DNA of 64,000 nucleotides. It comes from Linepithema humile (lineage: Eukaryota; Arthropoda; Insecta; Hymenoptera; Formicidae). Location: positions 31,535,418 to 31,599,417 of the forward strand of contig NC_090130.1 in assembly GCF_040581485.1 (NCBI RefSeq). Direction: 5' to 3'. The position numbers and the translations under genes were made by a program. Below are positions 27,267-40,048 of the stretch, one piece after another. Below the pieces are notes generated by a model. It was not told the origin of the DNA, searched no databases, and saw only the letters and a list, made by a program, of their open reading frames with translations. Position 1 is the first letter of the stretch. Every line of letters begins with the position of its first letter.

Positions 27267-29238
27267 GAGAAACATTCTTTGTTTCTTAAAAATTAATATT
27301 TCTCCCTCTCGTCAAAATAAAACATTTTCTTCGCAGTCCCGCAGCGACATATAAAAATAAAAAATGATGCAAATGGTGGAACATTAATCGCTCAGTGCCG
27401 AAACTTGTGCCGCTGAAATTTTGAGAAGAAAATCAAACAATACGTGTTTTTCTCAAAAATGCTTTAGAAGAAGAAATGTGTGCGCGTCTGTTGAGCGCAA
27501 CACAGATGTTCAGCACAGAAATGCTGTGTGTCTATGTTATCCGCATGAGAAGGAACATCAGCTTGCCATAAGCGAGTGTAATAATAGGGAATGCACTGAT
27601 GCTGCAGTTGATGCGCGCGATTCTCCGTACGATGAGATAATCGCGTCGTTGGTACAAACGAGCGTGCCGACTTTTACGTGTCGCGGTAGTCGCCCCGCGG
27701 GACGCGCCTAATCGCGTATCCGCGAGACGAGGAAACTCGGGAATTATGCGAGGGAATTGTGTGGGCAGCTCTGCTTTCGATGTACCTCAGCACTTAGCAG
27801 TCGCGAATAAACCACGAGGCAACGAGTAACGACTCGTGCAGCTGCTAAAGCGACAAACGGTGAATAACGGTCGGTCCGCAATTCTTCCTCGCGCTGTAGG
27901 GGCGTACCTATTATACAGCAGGAGTAAGTAAAGCAGCTCACAAATACAAGAAGCTTATCCACTTTTTAGAAAAGAAAAAAAAGAGCAGACGCGCGATAAA
28001 AGTGTGCTACACAGAATTTTACACTTAAAAGGATTTCATCTACTTTTTGATTCGCTTTAGAATCTCCGCGCTTTCCAGATTACTTACAGCGCAAAATTTG
28101 TTTTTCCCCTCAATCTTCTCTCTCATTTCTAATAATACTTGACGCGTATTTCCATTTATTCGTTATATACATCTTATATATGTATATATTTATGTCATAA
28201 GATGTACCTATATAAAAATTACGAATGTGTGTTTTGTAATTTTAAATATTTGCGAGTCGAAAACAGCATCGTTATAATATCAATAAGGCTAGACGGTAGG
28301 TCCGATGAATTTTGTATGAAGTCTTAAAAGTTCTGGCTACGTTACCGCTGTGCTTTCTACCCTTCGTCATTCACGTCAGCCCCGCGGCGTTCGGCCAACC
28401 GAGTTGTACTTAAGCTTGCCGTTGCTAGTTGGTTCTCTAGTTCTACCCTTTCATATTCTCATGAAATACGGGATATACCGCGCAACTATCGTGTGAAACG
28501 TTCTGTCCATACAGCGTTCAAGATGGAATCAAACGTGCCTTCACAAACACGATAATGCCGCGGCAGACTAGACTCATCAATAGAAACCATGTTCAAATTT
28601 TAATATCATTATTAATATTACAGTAAAGATTGTCTCTCATTTATATTCGCAAATTTTCAAACGCAATTGTTTAAGTATAATACATGTAAATAGAAGATAG
28701 ATGTCAATAGATCATTTTATACAATTGTTGCGACACAATTGTCGTATTTTTTTCTTACAACGCTCTTTACGAAATTGATGCGTCGACCAATGCGTATTCT
28801 CTCGTGTATGGCGTAATTCTAGTTATTTAAAAGTTTTAATACCGAAAGACGTGTCTTTCATTCTCTACGCGAATCCATGTTTGCGGCGTGCTCGTTTCCG
28901 TAAGGGGCACATGTCGCTTTGCAGTAACGTGTTGCACAACCGTAGAAAAGGTCGACGTTGCAGGTGCACACAGTGACGAACAGATTGCACTATCGTAAAT
29001 TCAGAATTTTCTAGAATATTACTTCAACGTTTAATCGTCAACATTTGCGTAACATTTATTAAAAAATATATTTTCATTAAATTTCACTGCAAGGTGAATT
29101 ATGAATTAAATTTTATGTAACAAGTGCCGACTTTTTTTCGACATTTTGCCTTAAAGAAAATCCATTCCAAAATTCATCAAAGGATCTGTGTTAAAATTAA
29201 GCCCAGAAGGTCTTGCATAAGGAGACCTTTACATAAGC

Positions 29239-29240
<2 letters not shown>

Positions 29241-29280
<40 letters not shown>
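29241..29280. repeat. (AG)n microsatellite
   Basis: About 20 AG units with one AAAG interruption. Confidence 0.95.
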
Positions 29281-29282
<2 letters not shown>

Positions 29283-30073
29283 CAAAAAAGATTCATTAAT
29301 TCTAAAACGGAACACGGGCACACGACACACACACACACTGTTCTAGACTTTTCAGCGTTTGAATTTCTTTTCCGATCTAAGTATACATATTTTCGCATTG
29401 AAAAAAAAAGGAAAAAAAACATAATAATTTTATTTATCCTCAAAAATGCACTATTTTTGCATACCGTTTATCAGTCAGAAAAATACGAATACCATTGCAG
29501 CGTTAAGCCGTTAAATCCACCGAAACACTGCTTTTTTTCTCAGCTGCATTGTGGATTACCGTAAGACCGACCGACCGGCAGATGCTGGGTAACGGAAGAT
29601 AGCGCGAGTTTCGCCGCAACGCGAAGGAGGATCCAACAATAAGCCGGAACGCCTGGAGGAAATGTCTGAGCGCTAGAACACCTATATCCTATGTATACGT
29701 TGCGTGGCGATGTACGGTACGTACGGTGTACAGTTCGTCGGATGTATAGCGAATGTCGTAGACGGCGACGAGCAACCGGTGACGGTCGACTTAAGCTTAT
29801 CTCCCATTCACGGATCCGCGCGCTGTGTACGGTCTAGTCTGCTCATTAGACGGTCTTGTCGTTTCCCCGAACATTCGCGGCTCAACGTCAGAGATGGAAG
29901 AGCGGTAGCTGGATCTGTGACACGCGGGAACCTCGAGAATCCCCCCGCGAAAACGTTAAAATCCCTAATCCCGAAAATGAAGTGCGCAATGTGCGTAGAA
30001 TCGAATTTCTACGAATTAATTTTAATTCGCCGCCAAAAATCCCTAATTATATTACTTATGCAGCGAGAGACAT

Positions 30074-30116
30074 TAAATTCCCTTTAATCCGCAAACTGCT
30101 AAATTCACTTTAATCC
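30074..30116. repeat. 17-base direct repeat, period 26
   Basis: TAAATTCCCTTTAATCC (30074-30090) recurs at 30100-30116 with one substitution. Confidence 0.85.
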
Positions 30117-33100
30117 ATTCATTTTTCACAGCCATTACGTGCCTCATGTATAAATTTCGGTCTCTCGCGATTTCCAAATTCCACTGTTGAAATCGTAACT
30201 TTCATCGAATCCTATTAGCCAATTTTTATGAAAATTTTCGACGCGTGCTGTATTATCGTGGTTCACAATGGACGTAATATTACAATTTAGTCCGCTAAAA
30301 TGTTAAAAATTTTAGCAGGATTTGATACTAATAGTGGCAGTGCCGCGTTATACCCTTCTCATGAACAGATCGATACATCATTTATCGACGCTTAAACGAG
30401 AACGATCGATCGTTTCTAAATCAGAGTGGAACAAAGCCAGTAACAGCGCCGGCGCAACTATGAATAATCATGCGCGTTGTGCTAAATACCTCTCCATGAT
30501 CATTTGATAATGGCTGATCGACTCATCTCCATTCCAAATAATGGTTTGTTCATTAGGCTTGATTTGGTATCGAGTTCCAAATTCGAGGGCCCCAACCAGC
30601 CGAATCTCGATTATCGCGCCTCAGTGCTGCGCGCTCCATTACACAAATAAATTCTCCCGATCAAGTTTTTCCCTTCTCCGATTAGAATTAGTAAATTTGA
30701 AGAAATTAAGGAAGAATGAACAATTTTCAAATCAAATAATTCACTCATTGATATATGTGCATTAATTTAAAATAAATAATAATGCTATTTTAAAATTGTA
30801 AGATATATATATATATATATTACTGACACTCTGAATATTCTTCTAGATAATTTAATCTCAATTATTGTTCATTCCAACAGTATTAAAGTGAAAGAGGAAA
30901 AATATTCAATTTGTTATACATTTGCTAATAAATGCAAATTTTGCCACTGGCGATGAGTAAAATGAATCACGTCGAATACAGTGTGCAGATTAATAAAGTG
31001 CGAGTCGCGGGCACACGGTCGGAATTAGCTGGTGTGATAAAATTTTCACAACGATCATAATCTTATAAAAGTGCGGCCGGTGATATCGCGAGGACCCTCG
31101 CACATACGAGAATATAATTACCGCAAGCACAGCAATTAGTTTTGAATTATTATGCCGTGGCGCAGCTGCAATTTTGCGAAAATCATCTCGCGTAATCCGG
31201 CAAGAGTTCGCTTCGGTCGTGCCGTTTGTTCATTCGCGGAATTTCGTCCTTTATAATCGCGGGGAGTGCAGAAGGGAAAAGGATAAATATATTTTGCGTA
31301 ATGGAATTTCCATTAAAATTAGGAGCACCGCGTGCGACTATTCGGTGGCTAATGATGCTTGGATTTTCGCATCTTCCGTTATATTCTGCAGCAAAAAGAA
31401 ATAAATTACGATTATTTCGCACATATATTTAACCAAGTTGGATTGCACTCCAACTTTTTCCCAGTATCTCCGAAATTGTCGCGCCACGACGGAGGGAAAC
31501 TTCTCTTCTTGAAAGGGAGCAGCTAATTCGCGCTAACAAAGTTGCCGTGCTCTCGGTGCGAGGAAGATAAACGGTCGCCTTTTCCCGCCGGTTGCTCTCG
31601 ATTTTGCGGACGCCGCAGGAATTCGCCTTACGTGAAATAACGCTGCGGTTGCGAACACGCGCTACGCGCGCTTGTAAAATGCGCCTCTGCGAACTGGCGA
31701 CGGCAAGAAACATATTTCGGATTCTACGCGCGAGCAACACATCACGTTACGATTCGCCGCGATACTTTTGCGTACAACGTGCAACGTCGCGCAATCCCGC
31801 GGAATTGCCTGTGGAATCGGTAGTTGCCGAACGCCGGCCGCGTGAAACAATGCAGCGATAAGAGCATTAATCGCACAACTTGCACACAGTTAACACGGGG
31901 ATAAGAGAGACGTGGGGATTGCACGGAGAGAAACGCGATACAAGTGCGGAGAATTGATTAATTCCAGTCGTGTCGGTGCAACCGCGACGGTGTCGCTGCG
32001 ATGGGAGTCGCAATTTGCATTTTCGGGACAAAAAGCAACACCCGTTAGCACCGCCGTAGTTTCCACTGAGGGACCGCGCGCGCCGGGCACATTCGTATAT
32101 ATCGCCTCATTGTTGCGGCGCAACAATGGCACCGGGACGAACAATGTACGTTTGTCATCGGGAAGAACTCCCGGTGTGTTCCTGCGATACCAGCTACCAG
32201 TCGACGCGAAACACGGACAATAATCCGGGAGCTCCTTAGACGCCACCTGTGATTTATATTTACTGACACGTCAAACGCGAGCGCGAATAATAGGGCGGCC
32301 AGACAATAAGTACGCGAATCGATGCCATAGGTCTTGCGTTTATCCGATGCCATTTTCATGTGAACCTACGATGCAAAATCTACGATTTCACGTGCATGAA
32401 AAATTATTCGACCAAGTGATTTTTCACGATTAATTCGATCGTGCACACGTCCGGTTGTCGACGGATGACGACTGTTACGTTATGTACGTTATGCCGAATA
32501 AAATAAATCTCCCAGTGAATAACATATTGGCATATTGGCGTTTATTTCGGTATTCGTGCAAATTAATTTGCCAATATCCGTCAAAATAAAATTGCTATAG
32601 AAAATAATACCATTATTCTTCCAAAAATAAAAATATATATTGCTAGTTTCAATTATTATTAAATTACAAACTCACACGTCCATGTTTCACTAGCATCGAT
32701 TTCACAAACTTGCGTTTTGCTACTGCAAAACATCTCAAACGGCATATTTTGTGCGTCAATGTTCCACCAACATTTCTAATTTATTTGCTAGCTTAAACAA
32801 GCTTAACGGTAAGATTTGATAAAAACAAGATTATTTAATCAGGAAGTTGAATAATCCAAAAATACTCTGTGAAAATCGTCGTTCACCGCAGCATCTATTT
32901 TCGCATTGCCAAAACCGTCAACGTTACCTATGATTTCAGATTTTTCGGTCTATCTCTCTCCCGAAGCATGAAGCTCCATACGTACAAATGATGTACCGAA
33001 GACTACTGTACCTTGCAAAATGCACGCGTAACGTAATAGGAGAGGGAGCAAAAATGTCGACACGAATTCGCGGCTCTCAAACCGCGCCGCCACAATGAGG

Positions 33101-33226
33101 GTTAAAAGGCTGCACGTAGCCGAGATCAAATATATTCCGCAGGGATTACTTTACCGTGGTTAAAAGTAACAGTCTGTAATAAACGTCGAGAGCATTCACG
33201 AGGGTGCCATGCGCCAGCTAATAAAC

Positions 33227-33244
33227 GTTTCACGGCCGTGAAAC
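33227..33244. other. 18-base perfect palindrome
   Basis: GTTTCACGGCCGTGAAAC is fully self-complementary, longer than is usual for chance at this scale. No matching site is known to me. Confidence 0.7.
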
Positions 33245-33290
33245 CGCGCCATTATTTTATTTCCGATTCACCGCCCTGGCGAAATTTTAT

Positions 33291-33320
33291 CCGTTTTTCG
33301 CCGTTTTTCGCCGTTTTTCA
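33291..33320. repeat. 10-base tandem repeat, three copies
   Basis: CCGTTTTTCG twice, then CCGTTTTTCA. Confidence 0.9.
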
Positions 33321-34383
33321 CCGCCCGGCTGGATTCTCGTTCTCGCGAGCGACTTGTGACTAATAAAATTCTACGGACGCGACTGCTTTTATCCGTCGAA
33401 TGGAATTTTTATTTTCTTTTTGTTAGAATCCAAGTACAGCACTCGCAATGTTAGTCACTGAGTCGTAATTACAGCATCATAATTAATAAACTCCCATGAA
33501 TGGCATTATTTCTATATTTTATTAATTTGCCGAGAAATAGAGATCAAAGAAACGTGCGAAATCAATAACACCTTGCGGCGCGTAAATGGTGGCAAAAATT
33601 TCGCCCAGAATTACATTAATATCTATTTATAGAACCGTGCTTAACCAACCGCGGTAAACATTGAGAAACATTAAGAGACGACGCCCTTCATTTCGCACTG
33701 ATTACAGCTACATAATTAATAGACATTTATTCTTCGCGCCCTCGTGGCTTGTTTGCTAGGCGTTCATTTTCATGAATACATATTTAGCAAGGTTGAATTA
33801 TTAATCCCTGTCTATTTCATTTAAATAATTTTTAAATAATCTTGCGAGAAACCAAAGAGAAGCGTGTCTCTTCACCGCAGAAAACTTATTTCCAAGTTAC
33901 TACAATTATAATAATTGAAAATATATAATTACGGTAATTGTTACGTAATAATTAAAATGCATTAAATTTCTTTATTGTATTTATATCACAACAAGACATA
34001 TGCGTATATGGAATTTTAATGTAAATTTCTGAATACACGTGGCGTAACAGAAGTGCACAACTCTTTTGATATCGCGATATTCGCTATAGCAATCAGTTCG
34101 TCTTTCGTGAAAAACTCGTACATTAATTAAAAGTGTAATTACGCAATTAAAAGTATAATTATAGTGTAGTAATTAAAAGGCATTCAGCTTTATTCGATCA
34201 AATTCATGTTGTATAACAAAAATATATGAATGAGACGAAAATATTATATATTCAAAGTTAAAATTTCTGAACACGCTTGGTTCACGGCTCGAAGTGTACC
34301 GTCTTTCGGTAGCGCGATATCCGATTTGCGAACCACTGATCTAGCGCACGCTGATTTAACCCTCTGCGTGTCAAAGCCGTCAC

Positions 34384-34417
34384 CGCTGCTGCCGCCGCCG
34401 CCGCCGCCACCGCTGCT
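34384..34417. repeat. GCC/GCT trinucleotide repeat
   Basis: An imperfect GCC run flanked by GCT units. It would encode a homopolymer in any frame, but no coding context is seen. Confidence 0.85.
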
Positions 34418-35638
34418 CTGTCGTGAGTAAATGTCACGCGTTTACTCCTTTCTAAATCCTTTTCTCTGTGGCATCTCTCAGAGAATCTCTGCAAGATTCG
34501 CTAAAGTTCATCCATGCGGGAGACAAAGGAAAGCGTCGTGTCGCGAGAGAAAGTCTGTCGGTGCCGCATGGATCGGCAGATGAGCCCGAACGCGCCTCTT
34601 ACAACAATCGGCGTCTATTACTCGCGCGCTTTCTATTTTCGTGCGGCACTCGAGATACGCAACAAATTAAAGATCTCCACGGAGCGCGTAATTATCCCGT
34701 CGTTGCCGAGATAAATCAACGCGTGTAAGAAAGAAGAGGAGCGAGAGAGAAGGAGAAAAAATACTAACGCAACGCCGCGCGATTATGCGCTCTTTCAGAA
34801 GAATCCCCTCCTCTCGAGCGGGAGGAGGCGACGAGGAAATAAGTTTAACGAGAGGATAATGGAACCCTTCGTCGCCGCTCGAAACTTTTATTCGCAGGTT
34901 CAGTCAGCCCGCCGCGGAAACGAAGAGCGTTACGTAACCCGCTTCTAGAATATCTTACGATTTTCTATTAATTGTATAACTTGTGACGCAAGCTCAAATT
35001 GCATTCTTGTGCAATGTGACTTTTCGCTCAAAGCTGTAGCTCGCTTAAAACTCAAAAGTTTATTATTTGAAGATATCTTTATTAAGAAAACAATTTCTTT
35101 AATTTTATGTGTAAATATAAAAATAACGTGAGAAAAATTGGATAAATTAATGCCAAAATGTTATCACTAACAATCCTCATTGTAATTCGAATATAATTAA
35201 TGGATGCTTATACTCAGTTGTACTAAATCGTCATAATAGCATCCCATCGCGGCATAGTGAACTAATACATTTTGTCGTGTAACGTGACGAGCATAGCGCA
35301 GTACACAATGCGCCGTTGCGTTATATTCGTTACACTGTTCTCTCTTGGTTGACGGAATATATGCGTCACAGCCACAAATATTTACAAGTCGTCAGTATCC
35401 ATGGTTGGTTTCAGTCGTTGCACAAGAGAACTGTTTACTGGCAGCTAGTTACGTACAGGTTGACGCGGCAAGCTACCTACCTAGTCAACTACCTAACCAC
35501 TGTGCGTGTCACTTTTCTCCCCGGAGGCGAATATGCGTGCTTCGCTTAAATACTACGCGACGAGACAAAGAACACGAGGGAAAACGGAGGGCGCGGAAAG
35601 GTCGTTAGCGGAATCACATGCTGGACCAGGTTGAGAGT

Positions 35639-35658
35639 GAGTGAGCGAGCGAGCGAGT
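35639..35658. repeat. (GAGC)n microsatellite
   Basis: About five units of GAGC-type sequence. Confidence 0.85.
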
Positions 35659-35721
35659 TGGATGGGATAGACGCGTATGTGCGTTCTAAACTTACACATA
35701 TATACACATAGGAAGATGGAT

Positions 35722-35800
35722 ACAGAGAGAGAGAGGGGGGGGGGAGAGGGGGAGGAAGGAGATAGAGAAAGGGCGAGAAAGAGAGAGGAGAGAGAGAAGA
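35722..35800. repeat. GA/G-rich low-complexity tract
   Basis: A one-strand purine block with an internal run of G and GGA repeats. Confidence 0.9.
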
Positions 35801-36433
35801 CCGTAAAGCACACGTCGAAAGCATGTATCAATATTGGTGGAAGCCGCCTAAATGTTGGTCTACGCTATCAGCACCGACTGAATACATTATTCATGCGCGA
35901 TAAAGTATTTTCTGAGCCGAACTGCACGTACGCGCAGGCCGGTCCACCTAATAACGCTTCCAGAATATATTTTTTTTTTACTTTTACCACTGGAGACGAA
36001 AAGTTTCTTGTTCCCTCAAGAGTTACGCGGTTTTCGGAATCGCTCATGTCGCGGTGTTTGCTTATTTTTTTATACTTATGTTCTTTAGCGGAGTTGCATA
36101 AAATTTGGAAGGAATATGTGAAAGATATTTCAGGTTTAACGCGAGACATACGACTCGTGACTATGAACAGAACCACGTGATTCGGTGAATGCGATAAAAA
36201 GCGTATAACTAAAAAAAATAGTAAATAAAAAAATAGCTTGGTCAGAACTCTCTTAGGCGTTTCATGCGTATTTAATATTACGCCCATTGAGTATACAGCC
36301 GCCAGTCTATCGAGTGTGTAATCTATTATTGAAGATTGCGAACCGAAGATAATAACGTTACCGTGATTGACGGTCGCGATTGATTGCTGCGAATAGTCCA
36401 TTTCTATTTTCTCTCATTTATAATCTATTATCG

Positions 36434-36466
36434 TCACACACATGGAATATTCCATAGTGCGTGTGC
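36434..36466. other. Imperfect inverted repeat with a perfect 14-base core
   Basis: The core ATGGAATATTCCAT (36442-36455) is perfectly palindromic and extends outward through a CACACAC arm and an AGTGCGTGTG arm. Confidence 0.65.
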
Positions 36467-38066
36467 CAGACCAACTCATATTTGCTTTAACAGAAAGGTC
36501 GATTGACGGCTCTCTCCCTTCGCGGTAAAAGAATTTAATAAAATTAAATATTGGTGAAATTGAAAGAAATCGAATAAAAAATCGAAAATATAAAAACGAT
36601 ACTTTCTTGCGACACTCTCGTTAAAATATAATGACATAGTAGGAAAAGAATTTTTATTAATTTTTATTATTGAATTACTACTTAATTAATCATAACGTAT
36701 TGAAAGAAAAATTTATGTACACAAATAAAACTCGATTGCAAATGTTTGCTATGTGCTGTATTAACGTTTCAAATTACGGCGCACTAAAGTCTCAATACTG
36801 TTCGAACAGTCGACATGTAATAAAAAAAAGCAATTTGTTCGTGCAAAATTGCAATTTTAGAAAAAAAGAAAGAAACGAGAATTCGATGCTTGTTGGAAAT
36901 CTGTGGAATTTCGGCGCGGAATCCGTCAGACAGTGAAAAGGAATTTCTCTAGGCAAAAAGGCAAAGAGCAGAATATCGCGTTTTACCCCACTGTTACGAC
37001 GGTTCTGTCTCACCCTTCTCCGCGCCTTAACCGCATCGTGCTAACGAGAATCAATTTCTACGAACTTGAAAAAGGGACGCTACGATTAATTAATTATCGG
37101 CTAAGAGTGTGGATGGGTAAGGTAATGCGGAAGAATATAAAAGGATGTTGAGCGGGGAAAACTGAGGAAAGTTTCAATGTCGTTCAAGGCGCGAACGAGT
37201 GCCGCCTTTTAATTAGACTCACTTATTATCAATTATTATCCTTTTACGAAAATATGAATTTTTTGTTCGACGTTGTTGCAAAATAATTTAGTCTAACGCA
37301 ACAATGTTCAATTAAATTAAAATAAAATTTAATTAAGACTTTAAAGCTTAAAACTAAAACTATTAATTAAAATATATCTGTTCATATAGAGATAAATTAA
37401 TTACAATTTAACACAATTTATTTTCGAAATATCGACCATCAATAACCGTAATACGACTTGACATTCTTCCGAAATTCAACGTGAATAACGCGAACCTTTC
37501 ACGACGCGTGCCATTCACAATGGTTGTAATCGGAACCGCTGTAGTTAGCATTGAATAGCTAAAACCACCTATGCGAGGAGAACGTCAGATTATGCAAAAT
37601 TTGAACATGATCGATGTGGAGAGCTATTCTGAAATCTGTAATTCCAGATGCGCGAAACAAGAGCCAAGCTTCTCCTCATTTGCGACTACATTTTAAATGA
37701 ACCGAATAACAAAAGAAAAATAGAAAAAAATAAGCTACATGCTAAACAAAAGACGAGGCGATAAATCGAACGAGTTTAATTAACTTGATTTAGGAGACAT
37801 TTTGTACAGAAGCGACAACTCGCGACGAACCAACACACATCTTGATCTCAACAAGTTATTATTTTCTCACTTTCGTAATTATATGTAATCGCGAATCGTT
37901 TTGTACGATTCAACTGCGATTCACTTGCGACAGCTATTTATCGGAATATTCAGCGAATTTCAGCGCTGAAAAACGAAAGATGACTGCCGGCTTGAACGTC
38001 GCTTTAGATCAGGACATTTAATCGGTACAGAATCGGTACCCCGCCGTGTTTTCCACGAATACGTCG

Positions 38067-38266
38067 TAATTACCAATTACAAGTAGCGACTAATTACGAG
38101 TAATTACGAGAAAATTCCGCGTCCTGCAGCAATCGGGGTTGTTCTTCTAATTAGATATCGGCGCGGGCGTCGCGACGTCGTTGTCGCATTCCTGGCACCG
38201 ACGCCGGTCGATTCGCGCTCGTCCCGGCGCGATTCACCGATTGCTAATTAATTGGCGTACTAATTA
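38067..38266. promoter_or_regulatory. Cluster of six TAATTA homeodomain-type cores
   Basis: TAATTA occurs at 38067-38072, 38091-38096, 38101-38106, 38148-38153, 38245-38250 and 38261-38266, with two copies inside a tandem TAATTACGAG pair. The cores sit in otherwise CpG-rich DNA, so they are not a by-product of local AT richness. TAATTA is the core bound by many Antp-type and paired-type homeodomains. Enhancer function is inference. Confidence 0.3.
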
Positions 38267-38583
38267 CGGCGACGTGACTTCGACACTCGCTTCGCCGTTT
38301 GCCATGGAAATGCCACAGCCCTCGCCGAATGCATTACGCGCATCGACGCATTTCGACGACGGTGTACCAACGGCGTACCGCAAATTTTATTTAATTCCGA
38401 TAATGGATTATGTAAAGAGCACACTTAAAATTTTTAAGGTAGTTGCCGGCGTTCGTGGAGCAGCAAGTTTCTCAATCGTGCTTTTAAGCGATAGTTTATA
38501 ACGTTACAGAATTTCGTCGTAAAGGTTGTATGCGTCGTTGAAAATATATCGTGGAACGAAATGCAAGAGGCTTCTTTCCAAAT

Positions 38584-38606
38584 AGAGAGAGAGAGAGAGA
38601 GAGAGG
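38584..38606. repeat. (GA)n microsatellite
   Basis: About 11 GA units. Confidence 0.9.
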
Positions 38607-40036
38607 ATAAAAAGAAATACACTTAATTGTGGTAACGAGCTTTTCTCAATCAAGAAGGATCATAAATAATCCTTGGAAATTTCCGAGTGTAACGCGCTCC
38701 TAAGTGGACGTATACGAGCTAATTGCTTCGACGGTACCCCATATATACGGTTTAATTGCTCCAACTGCAGCAGCAGCAACGAAACCGTCCTCAGAACTTG
38801 CTATCAAGCGAGAACCTACTTAAAGAAGTTACTCCTCCCTTCCGTTCGCATCTGCAAGGGATGCGGCGATGTAGCGCTTGTCTTAAGCGCCGACGGCCGC
38901 GATTTAATAAAACGGAGTTTCATATTACACGACGCCTTAATAACTATTAATTTCCATCTCTTTATCTCCCGAATGAATGAATATTTTACGAGAATTTATG
39001 AATCCGTATGATCCCGCCTATCAATAAGGCTTGGAACATTGGAAGCTTATTTTCAAAACAATAAATACGTGACGCGATGATTGACTCGTGCTTGACTCCA
39101 TTGAACCGTGAGCTTTGTTTCGTCAAGAAAATAAACACGAATTACGAATACAACGTGAAATAAATATGTTATCAATCACGCACGTGTCACGCTCAAACGA
39201 ATTGAAAGATAACCGGTGGTCGATTGATTTAAAAATTCACCGCGATTCGAGAGAAAAAGTTGAACAAAACGCAAATGACGAGCGTATGATTGAAGACAGA
39301 ACTGACGTTTCGTTATTCTATTTATTCCGTGTTTTTTTTTTCTCTACAATATAACGATGCATGCTTCGATAATCTGGATTTCCGTTAATAACTAACAACT
39401 TGAAAGCCTCTCACGAATGTACGCAATTGCAAATATTCGATTTACAACGGTGCGATGTTTGAACAGCGGGCGTGCAAAAACGGGGAACGCGATGCGACAA
39501 CGCGGTACTCAAACGGCGTTTAATAATTTCCTTTGCTTCCTTTTTTTACGAAAATCAATAAATTACCTCGCATGAGAGTCTCCACTGATTGGAAGTGCCG
39601 ATAACAAGTACGAATTTCTATGCGATCGTTTGCTTCGTGATTGCTCGACATTGTCACAACTATTAATTACATGTTAAATTTCGTTGGAATAAATATTGAC
39701 TTAAATATAGCGAATTTAGTAACCAACTTAATTCTCAAGACACACTAAATATCCGTATCTGTTCCTTGATATTTTTCCGTCACACAATCTTCACAGATAA
39801 CATTGGTACATCAGCAGATGAAAGTCACGCATAACCATATCCGTGTTAATTAATACGTCTGAATCAGCTTTGTGCGATTAGAGATTCCTAACTAATGGAC
39901 AGGCTCTCGGATTTCACGAACCGTACTTGCTCACATATGTGTGACGTATAGGTACCTCTCGCGACAATTTCACACCTAAAGATTGTTCCATCTACAAAAT
40001 TATAAAATTATTTCAATTCTTTAGAATACCATAATT

Positions 40037-40048
40037 GGGGGGGGGGGG
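40037..40048. repeat. G12 homopolymer
   Basis: A run of 12 G in AT-rich surroundings. Confidence 0.85.

Larger units (their letters stand above)
20151..29000. other. Non-genic stretch: CT microsatellites and one CpG-dense patch
   Basis: No gene is recognised. A CpG-dense patch at about 20290-20520 leads into a large compound CT/CTCG/CG microsatellite (20597-20722). Further CT arrays occur at 24923-24956 and 27202-27262, and an A/AT run at 23324-23353. Sections 21000-21240, 21960-22340, 25200-25450 and 25960-26530 are strongly AT-rich. Long frames at 20392-20787 are repeat-encoded (Ser-Leu or Arg-Glu) and not genes. Confidence 0.7.
29001..38000. other. Non-genic stretch: repeats, palindromes and one unexplained reading frame
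   Basis: No gene is recognised. It includes GA arrays (29241-29280; GA/G-rich 35722-35800), a GAGC array (35639-35658), a GCC/CCG run (34384-34417), a 10-base triplicate (33291-33320), an 18-base perfect palindrome (33227-33244) and an imperfect inverted repeat near 36434-36466. A 177-codon ATG frame at 35868-36401 (minus) stays open in DNA that is not notably GC-rich, but it shows no known domain and is shadowed by a long plus-strand frame. Confidence 0.65.
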
